From: Gemmata palustris
GTDB lineage: Bacteria; Planctomycetota; Planctomycetia; Gemmatales; Gemmataceae
NCBI RefSeq assembly: GCF_017939745.1
Contig: NZ_JAGKQQ010000001.1
Location: 6,153,299 to 6,217,298 of the forward strand
DNA length: 64,000 bases
Direction of reading: 5' to 3'
Part shown: in pieces, positions 36,486 to 45,968 of the stretch
How positions within the stretch are numbered: position 1 is the first letter of the stretch
How the letters are laid out: each line of letters begins with the position of its first letter
Notes under the pieces: generated by a model
The model's input: only the letters and a program-made list of their open reading frames with translations
What the model was told of the DNA's origin: nothing
The model's database searches: none
Program-made: the position numbers and the translations under genes

Positions 36486-36650
36486 CGGTCCAAATAACCC
36501 AATTTACCCGCGCTACTGAACCTTTCAAACCAAAAACTCTTGCGGCAGAAGCGAATCGGACGCAAGTAATCCGAGCGAATACACTACCTCTTGAAATATA
36601 GCGCAGTAACTCGCGCTTAGTATCCACGGAGTTCAGCACCGAGTGGCAAC

Positions 36651-37922
36651 ATGGTAAGCAACTCTCGCCGCACCGTGCTGACCGGGTTCGGCGTACTCAA
36701 CCCGATCGGGTCCACGCCCGAAGCGTTCTGGGACGCACTCGTCTCGGGCGCCCGCGGCGTGCGCACGGTTTCGCTCTTCGACGCCTCCGAACTCCCCTGC
36801 CACATTGCGGGCGAGGTGCAGGGGTTCTCCGCGAAGGCACTAATCGACAAGAGCTACCGCCGGTCGCTCAACGCGATGGCCCGGACGGTCGAACTCGGCG
36901 TCATCGGCGCACAACTCGGGCTCCAGAACGCCGGTATCGCGAAGGGCACGGTCCCCGCGCACCGGATCGGCATCGAGTTCGCGTCGCTGATGGGCGCGAC
37001 AGACCTGAACGACATGGCCGCCGCGAGCAAGGTATCGTCCCCGGACGGCGAAACGATCAGCCACGCCCTTTGGGGTTCCGCCGGGCTGCCCGAAATCACG
37101 CCGCTGTGGATGCTGAAGTACCTGCCGAACATGCCGGCGTGCCACGCCACGATCCTTTACGACATCCAGGGACCGAGCAACACGCAGATCCCCGGCGACA
37201 CATCGGGGCTGGTCGCGCTGTTCGAGGCCGCCCGGATCATCCGCCGTAACACGGCCGATGTAATGGTGGTGGGCGGGAGCGAAGCCCGCATTAACCCGAT
37301 CACCCTGAGCCGGCACAACCTGTTCGTCCAGTTGTCGCGCCGAAATGACGATCCGGGCCACGCAGTTCGTCCCTTCGACGCGGACCGCGACGGCACCGTG
37401 CTCGGCGAAGGTTCGGCAGTCTTCGCACTCGAAGAACTGAATCACGCCCGCAACCGGAACGCGACCATCCTGGGTGAACTGGTGGGCTGGGCGGCCGGGG
37501 TCGATCGCGGCAAGAAAGGTCCGGGACTGGCTCGCGTCATCCGAAACGCTTTGACCGCGGCGGGTATCCAACCGCAAGACGTGGACCACGTTAACGCGCA
37601 CGGCACCGGCACAACCATTGGCGATTCGTTCGAGGCACGCGGTATCAGTGAAGTGTTTGGACGGGATGTGCCGGTTTTTGCGCCGTTGAGTCGGTTCGGG
37701 AACCTCGGCGCGGCCTCCGGATTGATGGAACTGGCGTGCAGCGTGCTCGCTCTCCGTCACGGGCTGTTGCCCGGCACACTCAACCACGAGAAACCGGCCG
37801 CGGACTGTCCGATTGCGGTTCACGCCGGCGCGCCGCGCCCCGTAACCAAACCGTATGTGGTGAAAGTGACCTACACGGGCCTCGGTCAGTGCGCCGTGGC
37901 AGTTGTGAAGAAGTGGGACTAG
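36651..37922 (+). CDS. Ketosynthase-like protein lacking catalytic residues (chain-length-factor-like)
   Basis: 423 residues, thiolase-fold KAS family. Aligned on the FabF segment GPSISIATACTSG, the sequence GPSNTQIPGDTSG (174-186) has Asp183 in place of the nucleophilic Cys. The first His is kept (NAHGTGTTIGD, His317). The second His motif KSxxGH has become LSRFGN (Lys to Leu346, His to Asn351). With these changes condensation is not expected. In type II PKS and aryl polyene systems such a partner (KS-beta, chain-length factor) pairs with an active KS, here the next gene. A role as an inactive decarboxylase or scaffold is also possible. Confidence 0.85.
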   Translation: MVSNSRRTVLTGFGVLNPIGSTPEAFWDALVSGARGVRTVSLFDASELPCHIAGEVQGFSAKALIDKSYRRSLNAMARTVELGVIGAQLGLQNAGIAKGTVPAHRIGIEFASLMGATDLNDMAAASKVSSPDGETISHALWGSAGLPEITPLWMLKYLPNMPACHATILYDIQGPSNTQIPGDTSGLVALFEAARIIRRNTADVMVVGGSEARINPITLSRHNLFVQLSRRNDDPGHAVRPFDADRDGTVLGEGSAVFALEELNHARNRNATILGELVGWAAGVDRGKKGPGLARVIRNALTAAGIQPQDVDHVNAHGTGTTIGDSFEARGISEVFGRDVPVFAPLSRFGNLGAASGLMELACSVLALRHGLLPGTLNHEKPAADCPIAVHAGAPRPVTKPYVVKVTYTGLGQCAVAVVKKWD

Positions 37923-38044
37923 GCGACCAGTAAAAGGTTCTGGCCCAATACCTTACGGTCCCACGAGCGAGATTGAGAGCGAGACGCGGATTGCGTGAAG
38001 CTCTCCAGTCGGCACGGATCGGCCGGTCGCCAAGAGGTGGAGAG

Positions 38045-39334
38045 ATGCGCAGACGAGTGGTAATCACCGGGATGGGGGTCATCAGCCCGCTGGGACACAG
38101 CGTGGCTGAGTTGTTCGCGGCCCAAGTTGCGGGCCGAACAGCAGTTGGGCCGATCGCGCACTTCGACGCCCGCACGTTCCCGACCACGTTCGCTTCGGAA
38201 GTGACGGACTTCGACCTTGCGAAGTTTCTGCCGAACGCGGACCAGTTCCGCAACTGCGGCGTGAACACCAAGTACGCACTCGCGGCCGGCCGACAAGCAC
38301 TCCTGGACGCCGGGCTTCTCGAAATGAGCGGCGATCGCTCACGGATAGGCGTTTATCTCGGCTCCGGGGAGGGTCAGGAGAACTTCGAGGCGCTCACCAC
38401 CAGCACGTCGAAGGCGACCCCGCAAGGCGAACGTACTGCGAACCTGCGTGAAGCCGCGGCCCTGCTGTTTAAGCGACTCAACGGCCCGCAGGAAGCCGAA
38501 GCCGAGATGTACGCCCCGTCCGGCTACCTCGCCGACACGTTCGGCCTTGATGGGCCGTTCGCGTCCTGCCAGACTGCGTGTGCGGCAAGTTCACAGGCCA
38601 TCGGCGAAGCGACGGAGATGATCCGCACGAACGAAGCGGATGTCATGCTCGCGGGCGGTTCGCACAGCATGATTACCCCCACGGGTATCAGCGGATTTAA
38701 CCGGCTCACGGCGCTGTCGCAGCGCAACGACAGCCCCAAAACGGCGAGCCGCCCGTTCGACCTCACGCGCGACGGGTTCGTGATCGGCGAAGGCGCGGGC
38801 CTGATCGTGCTCGAAGAGTTGGAGCACGCGAAGGCGCGGGGTGCGAACATTGTTGCCGAGCTAACGGGTTACGGCTCGACGGCCGATGCCTTCCGAATGA
38901 CCGACCCGCACCCGGAGGGGCGCGGGGCGATTCGGTGCATGGCCGAGGCGCTGACCGACGCCGGGTTGAACCCCACCGACATTGGTTACATCAACGCACA
39001 CGGCACCAGCACGCAGGCCAACGACTCGGCCGAAACCGCCGCGATCAAGTCGGTGTTCGGTGATTACGCTTATAAATTGCCGGTCTCGAGCAGTAAGAGC
39101 ATGCTCGGCCACCTGATCGCCGCCGCGGGCGTGGTCGAACTGATTATTTCGATGATGGCACTGCAGAAGGGCGTGGTCCCGCCGACGATCAACCTCGAAA
39201 CGCCCGATCCCGCCTGCGATCTGGATTACGTCCCGCACCACGCCCGCGAGGTGCGATTCAAGCACGTGCTGTCCAACAGTTTCGGTTTCGGCGGGCAGAA
39301 CGTCGCCCTGATTGCCAGCGCGTTCCGGGGTTGA
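38045..39334 (+). CDS. fabF: 3-oxoacyl-ACP synthase (FabF-type, active-site intact)
   Basis: 429 residues from ATG 38045, with GGAG 4-7 nt upstream. KAS II fold: VVITGMGVISPLGHS, nucleophile Cys179 in SCQTACAASS, first His in NAHGTSTQAND and second His in SSKSMLGHL, so the Cys-His-His triad is complete. It catalyses decarboxylative condensation of malonyl-ACP with acyl chains. It follows the degenerate ketosynthase by 122 nt and would be the alpha partner of a KS/CLF pair. Confidence 0.92.
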   Translation: MRRRVVITGMGVISPLGHSVAELFAAQVAGRTAVGPIAHFDARTFPTTFASEVTDFDLAKFLPNADQFRNCGVNTKYALAAGRQALLDAGLLEMSGDRSRIGVYLGSGEGQENFEALTTSTSKATPQGERTANLREAAALLFKRLNGPQEAEAEMYAPSGYLADTFGLDGPFASCQTACAASSQAIGEATEMIRTNEADVMLAGGSHSMITPTGISGFNRLTALSQRNDSPKTASRPFDLTRDGFVIGEGAGLIVLEELEHAKARGANIVAELTGYGSTADAFRMTDPHPEGRGAIRCMAEALTDAGLNPTDIGYINAHGTSTQANDSAETAAIKSVFGDYAYKLPVSSSKSMLGHLIAAAGVVELIISMMALQKGVVPPTINLETPDPACDLDYVPHHAREVRFKHVLSNSFGFGGQNVALIASAFRG

Positions 39335-39450
39335 AGACCGGGACCGGTATTCTGATAATGAAAGGTTGGTAATTGTAACAGGACGTTCCTCGTCGTCGAG
39401 ACGAGCGCTTTGCAAATTGGATGCGGCATCATTCTACCCGGAGGTCCAGG

Positions 39451-40446
39451 GTGGTTGTTTGGTTCTGGATCGGCATTGCGTTGTTTTCCTTCCCCTTCAT
39501 TGCGGTGGGGTTGGGACTGGCGATGGCGTATCTGTACGTCCGCTGGAAGTACATGGGGTTCCTGACGCGCATCTTTCAGGAAAAGCCCCTGTTCGTCGTT
39601 CCCCGGGGCGAGCCGGACCCGCACGCCGAAGAAGCCACCCTTCCGACCATTGACGGACTGGCCCTCCGCGGCTGCTACTTCCGCACGACCGCATCGCAGC
39701 GCCGCGGGGTGATCCTGTTCGGCCTGGAATTCGGGTCGAACCGGTGGGCGTGCCGGCAATACTGCCAGGCCCTCATCGGAGCGGGCTACGACGTGTTCGC
39801 GGTCGAACCACGGAACCAGGGCGATAGCGAGCGCGACCCGAACTACGAACCGCTCCAGTGGGTGACCGACCGGGACGTGGCCGACATGCGGGTCGCGGTC
39901 TCGTACCTCCGCTCGCGCCCCGACGCGGACCCGAACGGCATCGGCATCTTCGGCATCAGCAAGGGCGGGAGCACCGGTCTACTGATCGCGGCGTCCGACC
40001 CGTGGGTGAAGTGCGTCGCGACCGACGGCATGTACGGGACGCACACCACGATGGTGCCGTACATGCAGCGCTGGATTCAGATCTACAGCGGCAACCGCCG
40101 CATCCAGAAGGTTCTGCCGGGCTGGTTCTACGGCATGGTCGGCACCGTGGGCGTGAAGCGCGTGGCGCGGAACCGCGGGGTGACGTACCCGAGCGTGGAA
40201 AAGGCCGCGACCAAGTTGAACCGGCCCCTCCTGATGATTCACGGCGAGGGCGACACGTACATCAAGCCCGAAATGGCCGCGTCGCTCTTCGCGCGGGCGT
40301 CGGGCACGAAGAAACTGTGGTTGGTACCCAAGGCGAAACACAACCAGGCACTGCACATTGCCGGGGACGAGTACAACCGCACGGTGGTGGAGTTCTTCGA
40401 CCGCCACCTGGCCGAAGAGAGCCAAGAACTGGTGCCAGTGGGGTGA
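39451..40446 (+). CDS. Membrane-anchored alpha/beta hydrolase
   Basis: 331 residues from GTG 39451, chosen because GGAGG stands 6 nt upstream; an ATG at 39421 lacks this. One N-terminal transmembrane segment. The hydrolase domain has GIFGISKGGS (nucleophile elbow G-x-S-x-G), Asp in MIHGEGDTYI and His in KAKHNQAL. The lid region is Trp/Tyr-rich (MQRWIQIYSGNRR). It may be a thioesterase or acyl esterase; its place after the ketosynthases suggests it acts on the product, but that is inference. Confidence 0.8.
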   Translation: MVVWFWIGIALFSFPFIAVGLGLAMAYLYVRWKYMGFLTRIFQEKPLFVVPRGEPDPHAEEATLPTIDGLALRGCYFRTTASQRRGVILFGLEFGSNRWACRQYCQALIGAGYDVFAVEPRNQGDSERDPNYEPLQWVTDRDVADMRVAVSYLRSRPDADPNGIGIFGISKGGSTGLLIAASDPWVKCVATDGMYGTHTTMVPYMQRWIQIYSGNRRIQKVLPGWFYGMVGTVGVKRVARNRGVTYPSVEKAATKLNRPLLMIHGEGDTYIKPEMAASLFARASGTKKLWLVPKAKHNQALHIAGDEYNRTVVEFFDRHLAEESQELVPVG

Positions 40447-40537
40447 GGGGGCGAGACTTCCCCAACCGGAAGTTGACCACCCTGTTACGGTTGATTGTGG
40501 GCCGTAATTCGTACCTGCGAATCGCGGCCATCCTACC

Positions 40538-40563
40538 GAAGCCCACGGTCCGCCGTGGGCTTC
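40538..40563 (+). terminator. 11-bp hairpin before the GH3 gene
   Basis: GAAGCCCACGG (40538-40548), TCCG, CCGTGGGCTTC (40553-40563): a perfect stem with a tetraloop, no U-tract. It lies 18 nt upstream of the GH3 start codon, so it may modulate its translation rather than end transcription. Confidence 0.5.
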
Positions 40564-40581
40564 GTCGCGCGCGGGTGAGTC

Positions 40582-42276
40582 ATGTCAGTGAAACGCTTTT
40601 TGCTCGTTCGCCTCGGCCGGTTGCTGACGTACCCGGTGCGGAAGCAGTTGCGGCAGTTTGAAATCGCGTGCGAGAACCCCGAAGCGGTCCAGGCCGCGCT
40701 CCTCTTCAACATCCTCCGCACCCAAGCCGACACGCAGTTCGGGCACGACCACAAGTTCGGCGCGATCACGTCCGTCGCCGAGTACCGCAACAACGTCCCG
40801 GTTGCCCCCTACGAGTACGTTGCGCCTTACATCGAGAAGGTCCAAACGGGTGACACGAGGGCGCTACTGGCGGACCCGCGCGTGTTGATGTTCGCGCTCA
40901 CCAGCGGCACCACCGCCAGCCGCAAACTCATTCCCGTCACGGACGCCTACCTCGCGGCGTACCGGCGCGGGTGGAACATGTGGGGCGTGAAGATGTACCG
41001 CGACAACCGCGGTCGGCGGATCGCGATGCGCCCCATCGTGCAACTCGGCGGCGACCCGGAAGAGTTCCGCACGCCGTCGGGCATCCCGTGCGGGAATCTC
41101 TCCGGCTACACCGCGATGGTGCAGCGCCGACTCATCAAGTGGATGTACACGGTGCCGCACGTGACCGGCAAAATCAAGGACGCGAAGGCGCGCTATTACG
41201 TCGCCCTGCGATTCTCGATCGGTCGGAACGTGTCGCAACTGATGGCCGCCAACCCGAGCACGTTGGTTCAACTGGCCCGCACGCTCGACGCGGAGAAAGA
41301 ATCGCTCCTGCGCGACCTCCACAACGGCACGCTCCGCGACGATCTCGATATCAGCCCGGAGATTCGCGCCTATCTCGCTCCGCGCGCGAAGAAGAACCCG
41401 GCCCGCGCGAATGAACTGAGCACGATTGCGGGGAAACTGGGCCGCTTGTACCCGATGGACGTGTGGCCCACAGAGGCGACCGTTATCAACACGTGGACCG
41501 GCGGGAGCATGGGGCCGTACCTGCGGCAACTGCCGCAATACTACGGCGAGCCGCCGGTTCACGACCTGGGGTTACTCGCGAGTGAGGGGCGGTTCACGAT
41601 CCCGCTTTCGGGCGGCACCGCGAGTGGCGTACTCGATATCTGGTCGCACTACTTCGAGTTCATTCCCGAAGGCGAGATCGACTCCCCCCAACCGACGGTG
41701 CTCGGCGCGCACGAACTCCGAGAAGGCGGCAGCTACTTTATCCTGCCGACCACCGCATACGGGCTGTACCGCTACCACATTTCGGACCTTGTTCGCGTGA
41801 CGGGCTTCCAGGGCAAAACGCCGCTCGTCGAGTTTCTGGGCAAGGGGAACCGGTTCGCGAACCTGACCGGCGAGAAACTGAGCGAGTACCACGTCACAAA
41901 GGCGATGGACGCGGTCGCACAGCGCATCAATCAGCCGATCACGGCGTACAGTGTGAGCCCCGTGTGGGACGAGAAGCAGCCCTACTACGCGATCTTCCTC
42001 GAAGAACCGGACGTCGCCAACGAGCCCGTGCTCAAACACTTCTTGGCCGAGTTCGACAAGCAACTCGGTGTCGAGAACGTGGAGTACGCGGCGAAGCGCG
42101 AGAGCGGGCGCCTCGGTCCTCTGCGCGCGATGGTGATTGCCGCGGGCACGTGGGCGAAGTGGGACCGCGACCGGCTATCACAAACCGGCGGGTCGCCGGA
42201 GCAGTACAAGCACCCGTGTCTGATCGGTGACCTGAAGTTCCGCGACACAATGACTGTGCTGCGCGAGGTCGTGTAG
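40582..42276 (+). CDS. GH3-family acyl-acid amido synthetase
   Basis: 564 residues. GH3 enzymes are acyl-adenylating enzymes best known in plants for linking auxin or jasmonate to amino acids. The nucleotide-binding motif FALTSGTTASRKLIPVT, the central YRYHISDLVRVTGF motif and FLGKGNRFANLTGEKLSE are clear, and the domain arrangement is full length. Bacterial members occur, but few have been studied. Next to an ACP/ketosynthase set it could amidate a fatty or polyketide acid with an amine or amino acid. The nucleophile is not predictable. Confidence 0.88.
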   Translation: MSVKRFLLVRLGRLLTYPVRKQLRQFEIACENPEAVQAALLFNILRTQADTQFGHDHKFGAITSVAEYRNNVPVAPYEYVAPYIEKVQTGDTRALLADPRVLMFALTSGTTASRKLIPVTDAYLAAYRRGWNMWGVKMYRDNRGRRIAMRPIVQLGGDPEEFRTPSGIPCGNLSGYTAMVQRRLIKWMYTVPHVTGKIKDAKARYYVALRFSIGRNVSQLMAANPSTLVQLARTLDAEKESLLRDLHNGTLRDDLDISPEIRAYLAPRAKKNPARANELSTIAGKLGRLYPMDVWPTEATVINTWTGGSMGPYLRQLPQYYGEPPVHDLGLLASEGRFTIPLSGGTASGVLDIWSHYFEFIPEGEIDSPQPTVLGAHELREGGSYFILPTTAYGLYRYHISDLVRVTGFQGKTPLVEFLGKGNRFANLTGEKLSEYHVTKAMDAVAQRINQPITAYSVSPVWDEKQPYYAIFLEEPDVANEPVLKHFLAEFDKQLGVENVEYAAKRESGRLGPLRAMVIAAGTWAKWDRDRLSQTGGSPEQYKHPCLIGDLKFRDTMTVLREVV

Positions 42277-42285
42277 GCGAGAACG

Positions 42286-42386
42286 AAGAGCCGCAGATGA
42301 CGCGGATAACACGGATAAAGACCGGGAACTGAATTTTTGGTCGCTCTTGGTTTTGATCCGTGTTATCCGCGTCATCCGTGGCTCTT
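42286..42386. repeat. Intergenic inverted repeat, 31-bp arms
   Basis: Arms 42286-42316 and 42356-42386 pair in 29 of 31 positions plus one G-U, with a 39-nt loop. The arm sequence (GATGACGCGGATAACACGGAT) is, from memory, of a type found scattered in many bacterial genomes. It separates the GH3 gene from the M20 peptidase and may act as a terminator. Confidence 0.8.
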
Positions 42387-42487
42387 TCCGGTCGCTGGTG
42401 CCCGCGGCTCTTTTCTGTCATTTCTGACACGCGCACAGCAGTCGCTATACTTTATCTCAATTCACGCTCCCCATCCGAGCCAAACCC

Positions 42488-43714
42488 ATGCCACCCATCA
42501 CGGCCACCCCGCCCGCGATTCAGTTCGATACCGCCGCCGCGGTTCAGCGGCTCGTGCGGTTCCTCGGAATCAACGCAATCACCGGGCACGAAGCGCCCAT
42601 CGGAAAAGAGCTGGTCGCGGCACTCAAGGAAGTCGGCGTGCCGGCGAAGGCCATCAGCTTCGACGACGCCCACACGCGCATCCCGGAGCCGACGCCGATC
42701 GGCAACCTCATCGTGAAGTTGCCCGGCACCGGCAAGAAGAGCGCGAAGCCGATTCTGTTCATGACGCACATGGACACCGTTCCGCTGTGCGCCGGGGCGA
42801 AGCCGAAAGTAGTCGGCAAGCGCGTCGTGAACGAACTCGAAGGCACCACCGCCCTCGGCGGCGACAACCGCACCGGGTGCGCGGTGCTGGTTACACTCGC
42901 GGCCGAACTCATCAAGCAGAACCTCCCGCACCCGCCGATCACGATGCTGTTCACGGTCCGCGAGGAGAGCGGGCTGTTCGGCGCGAAGCACCTGAACCCG
43001 ACCGACCTCGGCGGCCCGGTCGTGGGCTTCAACTTCGACGGGCGCAGCGCCGCGGACGTCATCATCGGCGCCATCGGTGCGGACCGCTGGACCGTGGACA
43101 TTCGCGGGAAGGCCGCGCACGCGGGCGTGGCCCCCGAAAAAGGCATCTCCGCGACGATGGTGCTGGCACTGGCGATGGCCGAGGTTTACGAGGGCGGGTG
43201 GTTCGGCAAGGTCGTGAAGGACGGGCGCGAGGGGACGAGCAACGTGGGTTCGGTCGGTACGCTTGATGGCAAGAGCGCGGGCGACGCGACCAACGTAGTC
43301 ACCGACTTCGTTCACGTGAAGGGCGAGAGCCGCAGCCACGACGCGAAGTTCGTGCGCGAGATCACGGCCGCGTTCAAGGCCGCGTTCACCAACGCCGCGT
43401 CGAAGGTGAAGGACCACGAGGGCCGCACCGCGAAGCTGAAGTTTACCTCCCGCCTGGATTACGTCCCGTTCCGGCTGAAGTCCGATGCACCGGTAATTAA
43501 GTTGGCCGAGTCCGCGGTCCGCACTTTGGGCCGCGAGCCGAACTTGCGCGTGACCAATGGCGGGCTCGACGCGAACTGGATGGTGAAACACGGTATCCCG
43601 ACCGTGACCTTCGGCGCGGGCCAGAACGAGATTCACACCGTGAAAGAGTTCGTGGACCTGACCGAGTTCGAGAGCGGCTGCCGCGTGGCACTGGCGCTCG
43701 CGACTGCGGAGTGA
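42488..43714 (+). CDS. M20-family peptidase (peptidase T-like)
   Basis: 408 residues. Zinc-binding residues lie in THMDTVP (His, Asp), GGDNRTGC (Asp), REESGLFGA (catalytic Glu and ligand), FNFDGRSA (Asp) and the final His near QNEIHTVKE. The lid dimerisation domain includes IRGKAAHAGVAPEKG. It resembles peptidase T or PepT-like tripeptidases and related deacylases. No signal peptide, so it is cytoplasmic. A bidirectional hairpin follows. Confidence 0.9.
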   Translation: MPPITATPPAIQFDTAAAVQRLVRFLGINAITGHEAPIGKELVAALKEVGVPAKAISFDDAHTRIPEPTPIGNLIVKLPGTGKKSAKPILFMTHMDTVPLCAGAKPKVVGKRVVNELEGTTALGGDNRTGCAVLVTLAAELIKQNLPHPPITMLFTVREESGLFGAKHLNPTDLGGPVVGFNFDGRSAADVIIGAIGADRWTVDIRGKAAHAGVAPEKGISATMVLALAMAEVYEGGWFGKVVKDGREGTSNVGSVGTLDGKSAGDATNVVTDFVHVKGESRSHDAKFVREITAAFKAAFTNAASKVKDHEGRTAKLKFTSRLDYVPFRLKSDAPVIKLAESAVRTLGREPNLRVTNGGLDANWMVKHGIPTVTFGAGQNEIHTVKEFVDLTEFESGCRVALALATAE

Positions 43715-43745
43715 AGCACCCGGGTAGGGGCCACCTTAAACGACG

Positions 43746-43770
43746 CGAACCCGGCCAAAGGCCGGGTTCG
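43746..43770. terminator. Bidirectional hairpin between convergent genes
   Basis: CGAACCCGGCC (43746-43756), AAA, GGCCGGGTTCG (43760-43770) form a perfect 11-bp stem between the M20 peptidase stop and the convergent stress-protein stop. Only a short T-run (TTT at 43775-43777) follows on the plus strand. Confidence 0.65.
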
Positions 43771-43796
43771 TGCGTTTCCAAGCTCTCACTTCGCGA

Positions 43797-44315
43797 TTAC
43801 ACCGAGGCGTTGAGCGCCGGCGTGGTGCGGTTGTAACCGCCCGCGCGGTGCAGTGTCGTCCACGCTTCGGCCTGACGGTTCCCGGCTTCCACGGTCACGA
43901 GGAACCGGCCCCCGTGAACTTCGGACTCGTAGTACCGAGCATCATCTTCCGGGATGCCCACGCCGATCAGCGCACCGACCAGACCCAGAATGGCCGCGCC
44001 ACCGGCCGCGTTGAGCAGCACGGTGCCCAGCGTACCGATCGCCAGTACCGGCCCGATCACCGGAATCGTGCCCGCCAGGACGCCCAGGCCCACGAGAGCC
44101 CCGGCCCCGGCACCGACAACCGCACCGGCCGCAGCCCCTTCGCCGGCGAGGGTTTCATTGTTCCGCTCGTTTACCATGTTGCCTTCAGCGTCGCGCGCGA
44201 TCATACCGATGCTGTCGTCGGCGAACCCCGCAGCGCGCAGGTCGCGGATCGCGGACTCGGCTTCCGAACGAGTGTAAAAGACGCCGACCACGGCGTTCGC
44301 TGTTGCCTTCTTCAT
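43797..44315 (-). CDS. General stress protein 17M-like / glycine-zipper protein
   Basis: 172 residues, AGGAG upstream of ATG 44315. The N-terminal domain VVGVFYTRSEAESAIRDLRAAGF..IGMIARD is like the GSP17M/YflT domain. A Gly/Ala-rich central stretch (AGAVVGAGAGALVGLGVLAG..IPVIGPVLAIG) looks like a membrane-associated glycine zipper, and the C-terminal GVGIPEDDARYYESEVHGGRFLVTV repeats the compact domain. Such proteins are often stress-induced. Monocistronic. Confidence 0.8.
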   Translation of the reverse strand: MKKATANAVVGVFYTRSEAESAIRDLRAAGFADDSIGMIARDAEGNMVNERNNETLAGEGAAAGAVVGAGAGALVGLGVLAGTIPVIGPVLAIGTLGTVLLNAAGGAAILGLVGALIGVGIPEDDARYYESEVHGGRFLVTVEAGNRQAEAWTTLHRAGGYNRTTPALNASV

Positions 44316-44459
44316 GATGATTCTCCTGACTTAACCGGGCCGGCTTCGATGTGTCGGGCGGCCCCGATCCGATTCAGACGATAGGCTGGATGCACACGCG
44401 ATGCCGAATCATTGTGGAACCGCGGACCAGACATTTGTGTGAAGAAATGAAACGAAAAC

Positions 44460-44493
44460 GCAACGGGACGCGCACACGTGCGCGTCCCGTTGC
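44460..44493 (-). terminator. Terminator of the accC operon
   Basis: A 16-bp palindromic stem with a 2-nt centre (14 bp with the tetraloop CACG more realistically) lies 34 nt past the accC stop. On the minus strand it is followed by CGTTTTCGTTTC. It fits an intrinsic terminator. Confidence 0.75.
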
Positions 44494-44526
44494 TCGTCAC
44501 GCTTTGTGCGCGCCGGTTACTTTCAG

Positions 44527-45879
44527 TTACTCGGTGCGAGGGAGCAACACGCGCTCGATGAAGGTGGTGTCCACCTTCCCTTCGATGAACTGCGGGTTGT
44601 CAAAAATGGTCTTCAGAATCGGGATCGTGGTGTGAATGCCCTCGACCACGAACTCGCGCAGACAGCGCCGCATCACCGCGAACGCCTCGGCCCGCGTCGG
44701 CTGGTGAACGAGCAACTTCGCCACCATGCTGTCGTAGTTGGACGGCACGCGGTACCCGGCGCACACGTGAGAGTCGAGCCGCACGCCCGGTCCGCCGGGC
44801 GGGCGCCAGGTCTTCACCACGCCGGGGCTCCCGCGGAAGTCGTTGGCCGGGTCTTCCGCGTTGATGCGCACCTCGATCGCGCACCCGCGCTGCTGGATGT
44901 CCTTCTGAGTAAAGCGCAGTTTCTCGCCGGCGGCCACCCGGATCTGCTCGCGGATGATGTCCACCCCGGTCACCAGTTCCGTGACCGGGTGCTCCACCTG
45001 CACGCGGGCGTTCACCTCGATGAAGTAGAAGTTGTTCTGCTGGTCCACGAGGAACTCGCAGGTGCCCGCGTTGTAATAGTTGGCCTCCTTCGCGAGCCGC
45101 ACGGCCGCCGCACACATCTCCTGGCGCACCTTGTCCGGCAAGTTCGGCGACGGTGATTCCTCCACCAGCTTTTGGTGCCGGCGCTGGAGCGAGCAGTCGC
45201 GCTCGAACAGGTGAATCACGTTCCCGTGCTGGTCGCCGATGAGTTGCACCTCGACGTGCCGCGGGCGGTCGAGGTACTTTTCCAGGAACACGCTGCCGTC
45301 TTTGAACGCGGCCTCGGCCTCGGCCCGCGCCGCGGCCAACCCGGTCACGAGTTCCGCCTCGTCACGGGCGACGCGCATCCCGCGCCCCCCGCCCCCGGCG
45401 GACGCTTTGACCAGCACCGGGTACCCGACGTTCCGGGCGAACCGCTTCGCCTCCTCCTCGGACTCGATTAACCCGTCGCTCCCGGGGACGGTGGGTACCT
45501 TCGCGGCTCTCGCCACCGTCTTTGATTTGTCTTTGTTCCCGAGCCGGTCCATCGCGTCCACGGACGGCCCGATGAAATCGATGCCGGACGCGCGGCACTG
45601 CTCCGCGAACCGGCTGTTCTCGGAGAGGAACCCGTAACCGGGGTGAATAGCCTGCGAGCCGGTTTTTTCAGCCGCGGCGATGATCCGCGGGATCTTGAGG
45701 TAGCTCTCGGCGGAAACGGCCGGGCCGATGCACACGGTCTGGTCGGCGTGGTCCAACCACGGCGCGCCGCGATCGGCTTCCGAATAGACCGCGACCGCCT
45801 CGATGTTGAGATCGTGACACGCGCGGATCACCCGCAGCGCGATCTCCCCGCGGTTGGCGACAAGAATCCGGTTGAACAT
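44527..45879 (-). CDS. accC: Acetyl-CoA carboxylase, biotin carboxylase subunit
   Basis: 450 residues (E. coli 449). ATP-grasp enzyme that carboxylates biotin on AccB. Segments: [63 protein letters not shown] and [18 protein letters not shown]. The usual 'FIEMN' reads FIEVN here. It is downstream of accB on the minus strand in the order peptidase-accB-accC, known in many bacteria. It supplies malonyl-CoA for fatty acid synthesis, including possibly the cluster at 34105-42276. Confidence 0.97.
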   Translation of the reverse strand: MFNRILVANRGEIALRVIRACHDLNIEAVAVYSEADRGAPWLDHADQTVCIGPAVSAESYLKIPRIIAAAEKTGSQAIHPGYGFLSENSRFAEQCRASGIDFIGPSVDAMDRLGNKDKSKTVARAAKVPTVPGSDGLIESEEEAKRFARNVGYPVLVKASAGGGGRGMRVARDEAELVTGLAAARAEAEAAFKDGSVFLEKYLDRPRHVEVQLIGDQHGNVIHLFERDCSLQRRHQKLVEESPSPNLPDKVRQEMCAAAVRLAKEANYYNAGTCEFLVDQQNNFYFIEVNARVQVEHPVTELVTGVDIIREQIRVAAGEKLRFTQKDIQQRGCAIEVRINAEDPANDFRGSPGVVKTWRPPGGPGVRLDSHVCAGYRVPSNYDSMVAKLLVHQPTRAEAFAVMRRCLREFVVEGIHTTIPILKTIFDNPQFIEGKVDTTFIERVLLPRTE

Positions 45880-45968
45880 ATTCGTAAAGTCGTAAGGTCG
45901 AAAGTCGTGGTGTCAGCCGCTCAGGTCTTCAACTTACGACGTTCGACCTTACGACTTTCGACTCGTGT

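Noticed and set aside
42452..43636. Minus-strand frame opposite the M20 peptidase
   Set aside because: Shadow frame; the plus strand has full metal-binding motifs.
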